Shown here piece by piece: positions 37,101-49,700 of a stretch of 64,000 nucleotides of DNA. This stretch comes from Serilophus lunatus (Eukaryota; Chordata; Aves; Passeriformes; Eurylaimidae): contig VXBA01000671.1 of the NCBI GenBank assembly GCA_013399895.1, positions 558,001-622,000 of the forward strand. The letters run 5' to 3'. The stretch's first letter is position 1. Each line of letters begins with the position of its first letter. The translations under genes were made by a program, and so were the position numbers. The notes below the pieces were generated by a model. The model was not told the origin of the DNA, did not search any database, and saw only the letters and a list, made by a program, of their open reading frames with translations.

Positions 37101-40100
37101 CAGATTGAGACACATTTTTTTCCTCACTGAGCTTAATGATGAGCAGACTTGTAATTGCCAGTACCCCATCAACTGCTCTTTGCTGTGTACAAACACCCAG
37201 CACCACCCTCCAAAAGAATATGCTAATATCTGTCATTCAGCTGAGAGGAAAGAGGATCTCAAATGTTATAAAGGATGAACAATCCCATCTCTTTGGAGAG
37301 GGGCTGAAGCTGATGACTGACAAACAGCCAGCTACAGAAATGCATCAAACTTATCAAGACAAAAAGTATAAGTGCACTCCCACGATGCCACATATGGGGC
37401 ATCCCAGCACAGCCAGCCATCTGCAGGAAGGCAATAGTTTAAAGTCACTCAGAAATGGAAAAAAGAGGGCATTTTATCCTTTCCTCCTCTTTAATTTTGG
37501 CCTCTTGCATCAGTTTTTACCAACAATTCCAAGAGGGATGACATGTGCTCCAGTTTGAAAAGCTTCCTTCCTCTTATGTTACTGAAACAAGGCTTTTTTA
37601 AGAAAGGGGAGCTGTGATTTTGGATCAGCATAGCACACCACTGAACAACACAGGAGGGCACAGGACAAAAGCTGTGAAGAAAAATAAAAGCAACAACCTT
37701 GAGACAAAGATTCTATTTATGCTCTTGATTAGTGGAGCAGGCTCTCCCTTCTCAATATGTATTATTTGAGTAAGCCAAATACAGATAGTTTTGTAGTGCA
37801 ACAGATAAAGAGAGGAAGAAGAGGATGCTGTCTGAATGAGCTGGCATCTGGCTGACAGTCCAGTGTACTGATTTGCCTGTGAATAGCTCTAGCCCAAATT
37901 ACAGGCTACATTATCCTCTCTTACACCAGCCACATGAACATCAGCGTAGTGGTATGTTGGGTATAACCAGGCAAAGTTTCACAAAAATTATTCTCCTTTA
38001 AAGTAACTTTTCCCTCTTATTCTTTCTACTCTAGCCAACCTCAATGCTCCAGAGAGATCCATTTCATACCCACTAGTCAAAAAAAAAAATTTCAAACAGA
38101 CTTGAGCAAAACCACTGTAATTAAGCAGCCTGCTCAAGAAGCACTACTTCAACAGCAGAAGCAGCAAAGCAAGTGCCTGCAGTCCCTGTTAAAATTAGTA
38201 ATGGCTATCCAGAGAGAAAATGCTGCCCAGGACTGCCAATTGCTTCCCCCACCTTCACCAGCCCTACCAACCCTAGCAGGCTGTGTTATTGGGATTTTCC
38301 TACTCTTTTAATTCTTTTTATGTGATACCTCAAAACAACAGGTAACCAGCAAGTCTGAAGTGCAAGCATCTGTCAAAGTGACAGCAGAAGCAGCACATTC
38401 CCCTCTCAGCCTGGATAAAACCATGTTATGAAGCACGTGCCTCCCAGCCCTGCTGGCTCCAGTGTGCCAGCACTGAGCCAACAGATGGGAAGGGAGGGCT
38501 GCAGTGCTTCCAGGAGCTGTGAGAGTAGTTGAAGGGGCACACACTGATACACATCTGGCCATCCCTCCACTCTCCAAATGCCATCACACACCCCAAGGCA
38601 CAAGGAAATTTGGAAACAGCTTCGGCGAGCTGTGATGGAGAGGCAGGGAGGAGTCTGGAGTTCTCCTCAGAGCACCAGCACACCTTGAGCCCTCCCACCA
38701 GCAGCACACACAGTGGATGCTTCTCAAGGCAGGAAAGGTACAGGCAAGACAGGCTGAAACCTTGCTCGGCAGTGACAAGATCAGTGCAAATGGATCTTGT
38801 CAAGTGGATCAGCAGGAAAAGCAGTACAGAGAGTGAGCTTGGGACAGACACGCACATTATTCTGAAGCAGAGGGCTTATGATCACTGAAGTCTGTGCTCA
38901 CTGTGTGCCCACTCAAAGCAGTAAAAAAGAAAAGTCATTAGGGTAAAAACTGAGGCCATTTAACAAAAACAAGGCAGACTAATTTTATTTGCCTTCTAAC
39001 ATCCTTGACTGTAAGGCAAGGCTGGGTTGGGTTTTCAAGCCTCCCCCAGCCTAAGCTTTTGTTTGGAGAGAAAAAAAAAAAAATCAAAAATTAAATACCC
39101 AAACTTCTTCCTCAATTAATTGTATAAAACTGGAATCAGAGACTTTCGTTCAACGGCATAAAAAGTGTTGTAAGAAAGCTACCATTCCTGTTAGCCAATA
39201 AGCTCCCAAATGTCCAAATGGAATTAAATGATCTTCTTAACAACTAAATTCACAACAGCATCTGACTTCATGAAGGTTCACTAATTTCAGGAGAAATGCT
39301 CAAGCTTCTGTGCCACTGCAGGCTGGAAAAAGCTTCAGCACTGTTAGGAGGCCATTTGGGACTTGGCATGCAATCTGCATTTTAAGCCATGGGAATGACA
39401 AGCTTTGCTAAACCCTGACCTTGACAGCCGTTGTGTGTTCATAAGGGATTTTATCTCAAATGTCATTTAATGCTCTATAATTATCTCAGCATTCAACAGC
39501 ACCCAACTAGTTGCTGTGTTTATTCGCAGCCTTTATGTTAGAGAACATAAATTTTTTGTGTTTTAATCCTTCAATATGAATAAAGGGCAAACACACCTTC
39601 ATCTACCTGCAAACCAGGATAAAAGAGCAAGGGATAGGAATACCAGCAAGCAAAGCCTCAGACCATTAACAGAATTTCATTCATATACTGGTCTACATCC
39701 CATAACTTGAAAACTTTTCATTGCAAAAATCTATAATGAAAAGTCATAACTCTGCATAGCCAACTCACTGGGGTGTCAAACACACAGCATCCAGGACTCT
39801 GTGTGATGATGATCAGTGTTACCTTCCCATGCTTCCACGTAATTCTCTGGAGCTCCTCCTTCCCCCACACAAAACCCCCAAAGTGCTGATTGCAGCTGCA
39901 ATAGCAGGCAAGAAAATGCACTGAACCAAGAGATTTTGGGAGCTCAGAGCCATGCCCGTGGGCAGCCACCACTGCCCCCATCCACCATCAGCAACTGTTT
40001 CACATAATTAGGTTTAAGTGATATTTATGGGTTGAGGTTTTGGGAGCCACCTCCTCAAGCCCATGAGGGCTGGTGGGAGAGCTGCTTGGGCAGCTCTGGG

Positions 40101-40197
40101 AGCACACACAGGGCTGGGTACCACCTTACTGGTCCGTGCTAGAGGCCATGCAGGGACTCACCCAAGGACAGATATGGGACACCTGCCTGAACAAGGA
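34189..40197. other. Intronic sequence, no gene found
   Basis: Six kilobases with no recognised exon. An A16 run lies at 35356-35371 and shorter A-runs occur at about 38080 and 39070. The block at about 39340-39560 is a weak conserved-element candidate: it contains two TTATCTC words (GATA-type sites) flanking ATTTAATGCTCTATAA. Confidence 0.4.
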
Positions 40198-40742
40198 GAT
40201 CATACAATCACAGAACAAAAGTTGCCTGGAAAAGAACTTTCAGATCATTGGGTCCAGTTACTAACCCAGCACTGCCGTGTTCTCCAAATGTCACAGCTAC
40301 GTATCTTCCACTGATGAACACTTCCAGGGATGGCGATTCCACTACTTCCCTGGCAGCCTGTTCCAATGTCTGACCACCCTTACAGTGAAGAAATTGTTCC
40401 TAATATCCAACCTAAACTCCCCTGGTGCAACTTGAGGCCATTTCCTCTAGTCCTGTCACTTGTCACCTGGGAGAAGAGTCTGACCTCCACCTGGCTCCAA
40501 CCTCCTGTCAGGGAGTTGCAGTGAGCAGTAAGGTCACTTCTCAGTCTCCTTTTCTCCAGACTAAACACCCTCAGTTTCCTCAGCCATTTCCCATCAGACT
40601 TGAGCTCCAGACCTTTCCCCAGCTCCACTGCCCTTCTCTGCACCCACTCCAGCACCTCAATGTCTTCCTTAGAGTGAGGACCCCAGAACTGAAGCCCATA
40701 GTCAGGGTGCAGCCACACCAGTGCCGAGTACAGGGGGACAGT
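40198..40742 (-). mobile_element. CR1 LINE, 3' fragment (ORF2 C-terminus plus 3' UTR)
   Basis: The plus strand starts ATCATACAATCACAGAAC and carries the reverse complement of a CR1 3' region for about 545 bp. Translating the minus strand gives the ORF2 C-terminal signature in frame: EVLEWVQRRAVELGKGLE, FSLEKRRLRSDL, LFSQVTSDRTRGNGLKL. This is the longest CR1 copy in the window and the best preserved. It is 5'-truncated within ORF2 with no reverse transcriptase core, so it cannot move. It lies in the same orientation as GPC3. Confidence 0.95.
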
Positions 40743-43700
40743 TGCATGTGCTTTACTTGCACCTTCTACTTCCTTTACCACAAAAGATACATATATTTTA
40801 GCATACTTCTTGCAGTAGAATTGAAAGAGACAAACCAAGGTGCTGTTGACTGCTTTGTCAGATTTCCCCAGCAAAACACAAATACACATGAAATAAAATT
40901 CATTGCATGGATTCTGAGCTGTGCCAGGAGACAACCACAAGTCCAGGTTTTACTCCTGGCTGTGATCAAAACCCCTGCAGGGGCAAGCCAAGGCAGACCC
41001 ACAGTCATTCCACAACAGCTGACTTGGGGCTGGGAGCGGACACGAGCTGTGAGGCACCAGAGCCTGAGATCAAGACAAGTGACAGCATTGGGAGGCTGGG
41101 TGGGTTTTGTTACTGTTATGCATACTGAGCTAAAAAGGGAGACAAATATGAACACTAATATATTTTGATCATGAATTAAACAGAAGAGGAGAAGTGTGCT
41201 CTTCAGAAGGGAGTGCTACAGGAAAGTAAATAATGAGGCACCATAGCCAGAAACAGGCTCAGATCAAAGAGAGGTTTACAGACAAACCAGACAGTTCAGT
41301 GCAGATAACTGTAGAGTAATGACGACTTTGATGAGTCTTTATCACACATGCCTCTGTGTCAATGACTGCAAGAAATAACAAACACAAAAGGAAGGCTCTT
41401 CTGACACTTGTGTACATCATTAATGAAGAATGAAGAACTGAAAACACAAACACCCCAGTGCTGAGAACAAACACAAGGAGGCCTCATTTAAGGAAACTGT
41501 GGACAGCCCCAAGGTAGGAAATGCACTCCACAAAGCAGACAATATTCAAAACATTCATATGTCACCTCAACTATCAAACATTTTCTCATTAGATTCATGC
41601 CTCTTCGAGGCACTGCTCACTGGAGGGTGGTGTCAGAGGCAGAGATTCATCACATTTAACGATGCCAGGACGAAGCTTAATATTTCAGAGTTATGTGCAG
41701 TTGGACATTACGATACCCCATGAGCCCTATATGGCCTAAATCATCTTTGTTAACTCATGTATTCTGCACATGGCACAGGGTAATCATTTCAAGCTGCTTC
41801 TATTGGTTTAACTGATGCCCCTTGTAAACTTACTGACCCAAGTTAATTCAATAAGTTGAACAGAAAAATTCACGCACGTGAACGGCACCAGTTAAATCAA
41901 CAGCAAATTACCTCTTCATATCAGCCCTGCAACTTTGTGCAGGAAACAGAATTCAGGGAAGAGGCACCTTTCAAAACAGCAAGCTACAAAGGCAGAAAAC
42001 CAGCAGGGATGATAGAGACCAGAGAGGGAGCCAAGTGCAGGAGGCACACACAGTGAGGCAAAGCTCACCATAATGGAAGATGCCAGTCCCAGGGCTGGGG
42101 CAGTGATCCGAGCAGCAGAGCTAACTTAGAAACTGCAATCCCTGCTTTGAGAAGGCAGCTAGACCAGATGAGCTCCAGACATCCTTACCATCTTAAATTA
42201 TTCATTGAACAGACTGGAGAGGTCAGACAGGAGGCTCCCTAAGGGGCAGATTTTTTTTTCCTCTTACACCTCTGTTGAATGACCAGTGAGCATCAGAGCA
42301 CTTGGTAACTCCATACTCCTCCAGCAACTCAGCACACTGAATTTCTTGCACCATCTCCCACATTTCACATTGTATCTTCACCACATGAATCAAAGCCACT
42401 GAATCACAAAGCTCAACCCAGGTTGGGCCACTTTGAATCACAAGTTTTATTTGTATGTGCAAACACAAAACAGGGGTCTGCCAAGGCACAGTCACTCCTG
42501 TGAGACCAAGCACAGCACCAGACACAGCTTTTCTCAGCATCCCACATCATTCCATTTTCTGCACTTTAAAAATCAAAAAAGTTACACACACAGGCACTAG
42601 GCAGCAAAATTATGCCAAGTGACAATTCAGTGGTTTTAGTGTCACAGCTCCTCCAGCTGCAGACCCAGGATCCAGCAGGGGGTCCACAGATAAAAACCCC
42701 TGGCTTTAGACAGAGCAAATCCAAGGACATTTCTGCAGACTGACCAATATTCCCACGTGAACCAAGAGACACAGGAAGCCTCAGAAAGAGGCAGCAAGGT
42801 TCACACATTCTCAGGGGAGGGGACCTCAAAGCAAGATGAGAGGACAATGAGGATGCTGCTGGCAAAGGGCACAGAGCATCCCCCAGACCCAGTGGGCAGA
42901 CAGGGATGAGGAGGACAGCCCCAAACCTGCAGGTCGTTATCTGCTACAATAAAAATGCCATCCTTGGTTAACCAGCATTTAAGGAAGGAAAGCAAGCAGT
43001 CTGGGCAATAAAAGAGGATTAAGTTGACTTTGGCAAATCATCTTTCTGGTCCTATTGCTTAATGCATAGCAGACACCCAAACTATGTGTGGTTTTAAGAA
43101 ACACTGGTACTTAGAAGAGGAGCCAGGGAGTGGCACAGCACCCCAGGCTGTTTGGGGGCACTCTTATTTCCCACTCCCTCCTTTGATGGAAGAGAGAATT
43201 CTCCTAGGACCCCACTGGGCAAGGAAAATTTTTAAAAAGGCACCTCAAATTTCTGGAAAACAACACTGGAATTCAAGATCATCTGGAGAACTGGAGAGAC
43301 AATTCAATTATCTCAACCAAGAGCACAGAGATGTCATCCATCAGCAGCCACATGGACCAACACACACACATATTTTGATGGGCAGGAGCACAGCAGGAAA
43401 AGCACCCAGGACAGGCAGGCACCACTTGGTAATGTCAAGTGCTATATGTGACAGGATAAATTTGCCCTTCTTTGAGTCAAAGGGCAAAATATTAACTGGA
43501 TATCAAACCCACTCTGCTATGCCAGATGTTAAGGAGTCATCCATGAGTAGAGACCTACAAGAAATAATTCTGGCCTTCAGCTTACAAGAAACAATGCAAA
43601 AGCAAAAGATGGTATAAGTGAAAAAGGTAATCCTTGCTGCATCTCTCCATTCCCCTTCTCTTTGGAAAAGCACAACAAGGAGGAGGCTGTGCTTGCAAGT

Positions 43701-46700
43701 TTCTGAAGCACAGAAACTTCTGCCTCCTGGGAACTGCTGGTACAATGCCTAACAGTTGTATTTGCTGACCAGTCTGTGGTAGTGTGGGAGTCCTGGGACT
43801 AAGATGCTCATCAGTCGATCCAATTTCTGCCTGGCAGCCCCCAAGGACCACATCATTCAGTGCAAGAAAATTACTGGAACATCCAGGCTGTGTTCTTGGA
43901 TATCATCAGTCTTGTAAAAAAGGCAAAAAGGTCAACATGTAAAAATCTACCTTAATACAGCCAACACCTTGGGGTCTCAGAAAAGAAAACTTATTAGAAA
44001 GTTGCCACGTGAGCCATAACAGCACAGTGTTTGCACTGCCTTTATACACTGATGGGATTTTTTTTTTTTTACACTCTCTGGGGTTTTTTTCCTTGCAAGA
44101 CAGAAAAAAACCCCTCAACCACCACCATTTTGGAGCTAAATTCTGTATGGATTCTCTAAACACAGTGGTCCATCCACACACTGCTGGGTGATCAGGGCCA
44201 AAGAACCAGTCCTGCTCCTTGTGCTGAGTGGAGCAGGGTGCCTTGCACGCAGACCCCTGACCAAGTGCCACTGCTCCAGGAACTCTGATCCACTCCAGTC
44301 CTGGCACTGAGGCACCACCAAATTTGTGCAAAAGCAATACAGTAAAGAGGTAAAAAATAAAGTATCAGCATAGGAGCACCCAGAGCTGCTTTTCACAGAA
44401 GGGGAACTCACTGCCAAGCACTCAAGGGTGCATCCAAAAGCCCAGAGTCAGCTACAGAGCTCACATTTAGAAATATCATGCAGTTTATGACATTGCAACA
44501 ACATAGTCCCTCTCCCATAGCCACAAGGAGGAGGACAGGCAGGCTCTGCCTCATTGGTTTTACTGTCTTTCTGGGGGAAAATGTTACATGCAAGTCTGGG
44601 GGTGGTTTCAAGTGCATTGTCAGTAGTTGTTTAAAATAATTGCTACTTGTCATACAAATTTTATCTGAACAGCAGCAGGGTAGCACTTACCAGCAACAGA
44701 GATCCACACACAGGTAGACAGCACTGTAAAGTGGCACCTGTGATCTGAGCTGCTGTGTGTGCTCACTTACAAACATGAACATCTTGATTACAACTCATTT
44801 GTCTTCCTTACTGCCCAAACTACACTGGACAAACAAAAAAGTGACCTCACGCTATGCTAATGTAATCAATATTTCATGCAAGGCAGATACAAGTTTAGAT
44901 GGTTCTGTCTAAATGCAAATTTAAAATATAAAGCAAAGTTCCCTTCAGAGCCTGGCATTAGCAAGCCATTTCACAAGGAAGGGAATTTTCAGTAAATTGC
45001 ACATTTAATTTCCATATTATGGGAAGTGGCTTCCCTTAGTTCTTCCAACACTCACCTCCTGGTATTAATGACCACAAGCAATGCAGTGACCCTTATAACA
45101 TCTGATTTCACAGCAAATATTTTAATTTCTGAAGGTGAAATGTGAGATGTACTCTCCTGTAACACTTATCTTTATGGCTCTCTTAATTCTTTAGGATTTA
45201 TCGTCTCCACTAAAAGCACACAGAACATAATTGAAATAGATTTTCCAAGATATATCTGGAGTATTTTAACCTACCTTTCTTTGCTAGTCTTTTATATCAT
45301 ATTATTACAACACAGAAAAAAGGTATTTTCACACTAAGAGTTCGCCAGCAGCTTTTTAAACTTAAAAAAAAAATTACTTTTTTTTTAAAAAATCAGAACT
45401 GAAGGGAGGGCTGTGCAGGCCCAAGATTCTCCTATTTCATCCAAATGGATTAGTTTCTCAAATGAAGACATTAACACTTCTTGAAATTATGTCTTAAAAC
45501 AAAATGTGCAATTTCAGGGATCTTAGAAAAGGGATGAACATGACATTGCAATGAATCCCCAGCACACAGAGAACACCTGTGGTCCAAGCCAGCCCTAAGG
45601 ATAGGAAAACAGCATTTTCCAAAACTTTTTTCCTGCTTGTAGGAGTCCCACTGTGCTGTGGGAAAGGCTGTCACACCTCCAAGTTTGAGAACATCACCAA
45701 GACTGGCTTTGCATCCCACTAAACTTCTGTTTTTCATTATTGGTTTATGTGTGTTTTTCCTCCAGAAAAACAATATATTGAGCCAAAAAGCACACTTTGA
45801 AAAATGAATGCCTTTTCCAGGGTTATCACTCCAGCACTAGGGACATAAGGGAACTCAAAGCGAGTGCAGTTCTGATTTATGTTTGATATTTCATTTAATT
45901 GAATTTTTGCAAGAAAACTGGTTTCCTTACTGAGAAATGGACCTCCCATCATGCAAAGAGGAGGGAATTAAATGCTTAAACTCTGTCTCATTTAGCAGTG
46001 ACACTTCAAGAATGAACAATAGCTTTGTACATAAATTTGCTTGTTTGGCTGCCACAGATATGAATTGTCAGGGCATTTTAGAACAAAAGAAATGACATGT
46101 CAAAGCAAATCTATAGTTTAGCTAATCAAAATGCCATGTTTTAAATATTCAGATTGGTTTACACCAAAAGGCAGCATTTATCTGAAAGCACATAAATTGA
46201 CAGGAAATCTAAGATGAAAGTGGAATGCAGACAAAATATTTTCAAGTACATACAAGAAATTTATTTCTCTGTGCACTTTATCAACCACCACTTCCCCTCC
46301 CACAAAACAAAGCTCAAACCAGCACATCAAGAAGCATATCCTCTGCCACTTTTAAGCAATGAAAACATTAAAGCCACCTAAAGCAATTTAGCTAACAAAG
46401 CTGGCTCAGCATTTTGCATTGCTCAGTACTGCTTACAACACTTTGTAAAGAGCCCTTGAAAAGCCAAGGGCTGAGTAGTACCTGGTACTGGTTTCCAGCT
46501 TCCAGAGCCCAGAGTGGTATGGCTAATAGGAGATGAAAACACTGGGTACTTCTGCAAAGTTTTAAACTGTTTTTTGCAGTCAGTTTGGGGGAGGACAAGC
46601 ATGACAAGATGCATTTGGTGGCTGACATACATACACACTGTTTAACTGTAAGCAGGCAAAGCCATAGAGATAACTCCAAGGGTCCTGCAGCAGAAGCCTA

Positions 46701-49700
46701 CCTAGCTATGAAAAAAAATAAAGGAATCAAGCACAAATTATTCGTTTTGTGAGTCCCCTGCAGGACTTGTGCTGCTTACAGCCTTGTACCCCCCTCAGCA
46801 GATTTCACCAAGCCCTGCTTCCTGCCCCCCAGACCTCTGCTCCTGCCAGCCTGCTCTGAAGTTACAGTAAAACTTGTCAGATCAAAAACCTTATTATGCA
46901 GGCACAACAGCTCGCTGTGCTTAGCTGTTCCCAGCACAATGCCCAGTTGTGGAAGCTTAACATTATCTCTTAAAAGTTAAGCCTCATTCGTTTATCATCT
47001 ATTGCCAGAACAGTTACTGGGTTGCTAAAAAAACACTCCAAAGGGAGACTTTTACAGCAGTTGGTCTGTTCCCTGCTTCTCTGTGCTTGGGAGGTTAAGT
47101 CCACTGCCAGAGCTTTGCCTTTGCAACACAAACATGTTTCAGAGCATGTAAAATCCCCCTAAGCCCACAGAAGGTGTCAGTCCTGTTGTGAATCTCACCA
47201 CAGCCCATGTTCCACAGCCTACAAACCTGCAGATAAGCTTCTTGAAAACACATCAGCTCCCTTCTCGTCAGAGTCCTGCTGCATCCTAGAGACACACAGA
47301 AAAAAGCCACAAAAGGTCATACCCAGACTTCAGAGGAATTTCAGGAGCTGTGCTTCACCGTTCATTAATGGGCTGGGAACCCAACAGATTAACCAGAGTG
47401 CAGGAAAGCACAGCTGGGGCCCATCTCCACACAGAATGGAGCAGCATTAACTGGCTGCAGTACTGTTTGCCATAAGGAACACATACCGTGCCACCGGATA
47501 TCAGGATTATCACAATATCCTTTGGCACCTGTCACCTTTAGTCCATGTTTCATCAGGTCCCAAAATTATCACCCTACCTGCTTCCCAAGTGGCTCTGATT
47601 CTGGAAGGAGGGGATTTCCACACATCACATTCCATTGCCCAGGAACCAGCAGATGTGCAAGAGGTGCAGAATGAACCTTCAGAAGAGGCAGCACCTGCCT
47701 ACAGGAGAGACACTTTTTTGTTGGGATAAAGATCAGGGTATTTCCTACAGGAGGCTTTAGGGTCACTGCATTCTCGACTCAGCAACAATAATTTATGGCA
47801 GTCTAAGCTCACAGACAGCAAAGTGCCTTCAGCAGAGAGGTCTTGCTGAATCTGCAGAAGAGCACTGTGGGATCAGTGTGCCCATCACTGTGCAAATGCC
47901 AGGCTCGAACAGCAGCACTGCGAGTTGCTGCCCATCTGAGACACTGAGCTCCTGTGGTATTTCTAAGTGGCTGGGCTGGTAAACATTTAAGCTCAAGACA
48001 TAAACATCACCACCTAAAAAAAAAAAGCCATAAATATTGCTGCATTTAGTGCTGCTGGGCAATGATGCCAACTGGAGTTGAAAACAAATGGCACCAGGAG
48101 CTGCGTTTGAGTGTCTCATTTTTCGATTCCCCAAAAAGCTGCCCCTCAGCAATCTGACAAACCTGGCAGTTCCAAATGACTAAACACTTCCTGATCCCTT
48201 CAAGTGACAGCTACAAAGCAGCATCTAACACTTCGGGGCTTCACTTTGTTTTTTCTTGCAGCTATTGCCATTCATAAGATCTTTAACTGCAGATATGAAA
48301 CAAAGAACCCATTTAATGTTTCTTCTCACCAATTTGAATAACCAATATTTCTAGGAGAAAAGCATCTCTCCAGCCTTTCCAGCGAGGGCTCAGGCAGATG
48401 GCATGCCTGCTCAAGAGACAGCTTCTGTTTTCTGTACTTTAAAGAAGGGCACAGGACTGACAAAAGCTCTGTTCACTGCATGCCCAAGGCTCTCCTGCCC
48501 CAAACTCACTCTACCCAATCTTCCAGCATCCAAACCAGGCACCTCTGCCTGCAGCATCATCCACACAAACAGAGCAATGAGCAGTGAGCCTGATCTAGTG
48601 GGGATGCCAAAGAGTACTTAATTCATAATGTAAAATTAAGGTTTCAAACACCTGCCATGTACATACTGCAGGGTTTCATTATTTGTACTGGTCACATGGC
48701 AAGAAGGGCACTATCACAAGATGCATTTCACTGGGGTCGTAATCTCCCACTTTAATGACTAAAAGTTCTGTTATTGGGACCTAGACCATTTTTAACATCC
48801 TGAACCTGTCTCCCACAGAAGTAGCTCAGTAACAAAGACCCTGTTGTAAGTCACTGTGGAGCTACCACACAGTCACACCTCCCAGACTGGACCGGGGTTT
48901 GGACAAAAGAACTCCCTCTCCTACAACAGTGAAACCATGCTACATTTGGAAACATTATTATACTATTTAGTTCTTTATTAGTAGAGCCATTGAGATTTAT
49001 AGCCTACAGAAAAGGCTGTTCAAATCAACAAGGAGTAACTGAAGTGAAAAAGCATTAATGTTACCACTGAGGCAATTATTGTAACATGATCACAATTCCT
49101 TTGCATCTTTTATTTTTTTTTTGCTGACACAACAGATTCTCCAATACGTGGATTCCTGTTTCATTAAAGTAATATGATTTGTAGTAACAATATGAGGTGG
49201 GTGAAACAGAATCATCTCTTAACACTTGAGCATTGCTTTCCCTTGGGGGCTATCAGCACACAAAATGGGGGTTCCATCAAAGTGCCTGTAATCCCAGAAG
49301 CTGGTGCACCTATTAAACACTTAGCAGGGCTCCAGCAGAAAGACAATCCCAGAGACAACAGTCTCAACCCAGACAAAAATCCCAGTCCCAGCTCTCAGGA
49401 GCAGAATGCTGGTTTAGCTCCATTTAACATCTTATCTACCTGGAAATCTAAACAGGCAAGAAAACATCGTCTTCCAAGGAACAGAGCAGCAATTCTTCAA
49501 TTCCATGCAGCTCCAGCAAAGCAGTGTTGGGCAGGTGACCAAGCTTGTCCCGGGAAAACCAATTCCCTGGGGCCAGCTTTCCTGCTTGCATCTCTCCTGT
49601 TGAAGGGTGATGCTTTTCTTTGCCTTCGAAATGCAGACCCAAAGGGATGGCAATGGCTTGGTACAAGAAACTGATCTGAACTACTGCTTCAAAATTTTAT

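Noticed and set aside
40425..41168. 247-codon plus-strand open frame
   Set aside because: Its first part is the antisense of the CR1 copy at 40198-40742 and the rest is non-repetitive intron; no domain is recognisable.
43084..43617. 177-codon plus-strand open frame
   Set aside because: No domain, no splice or start context; consistent with random length in 64 kb.
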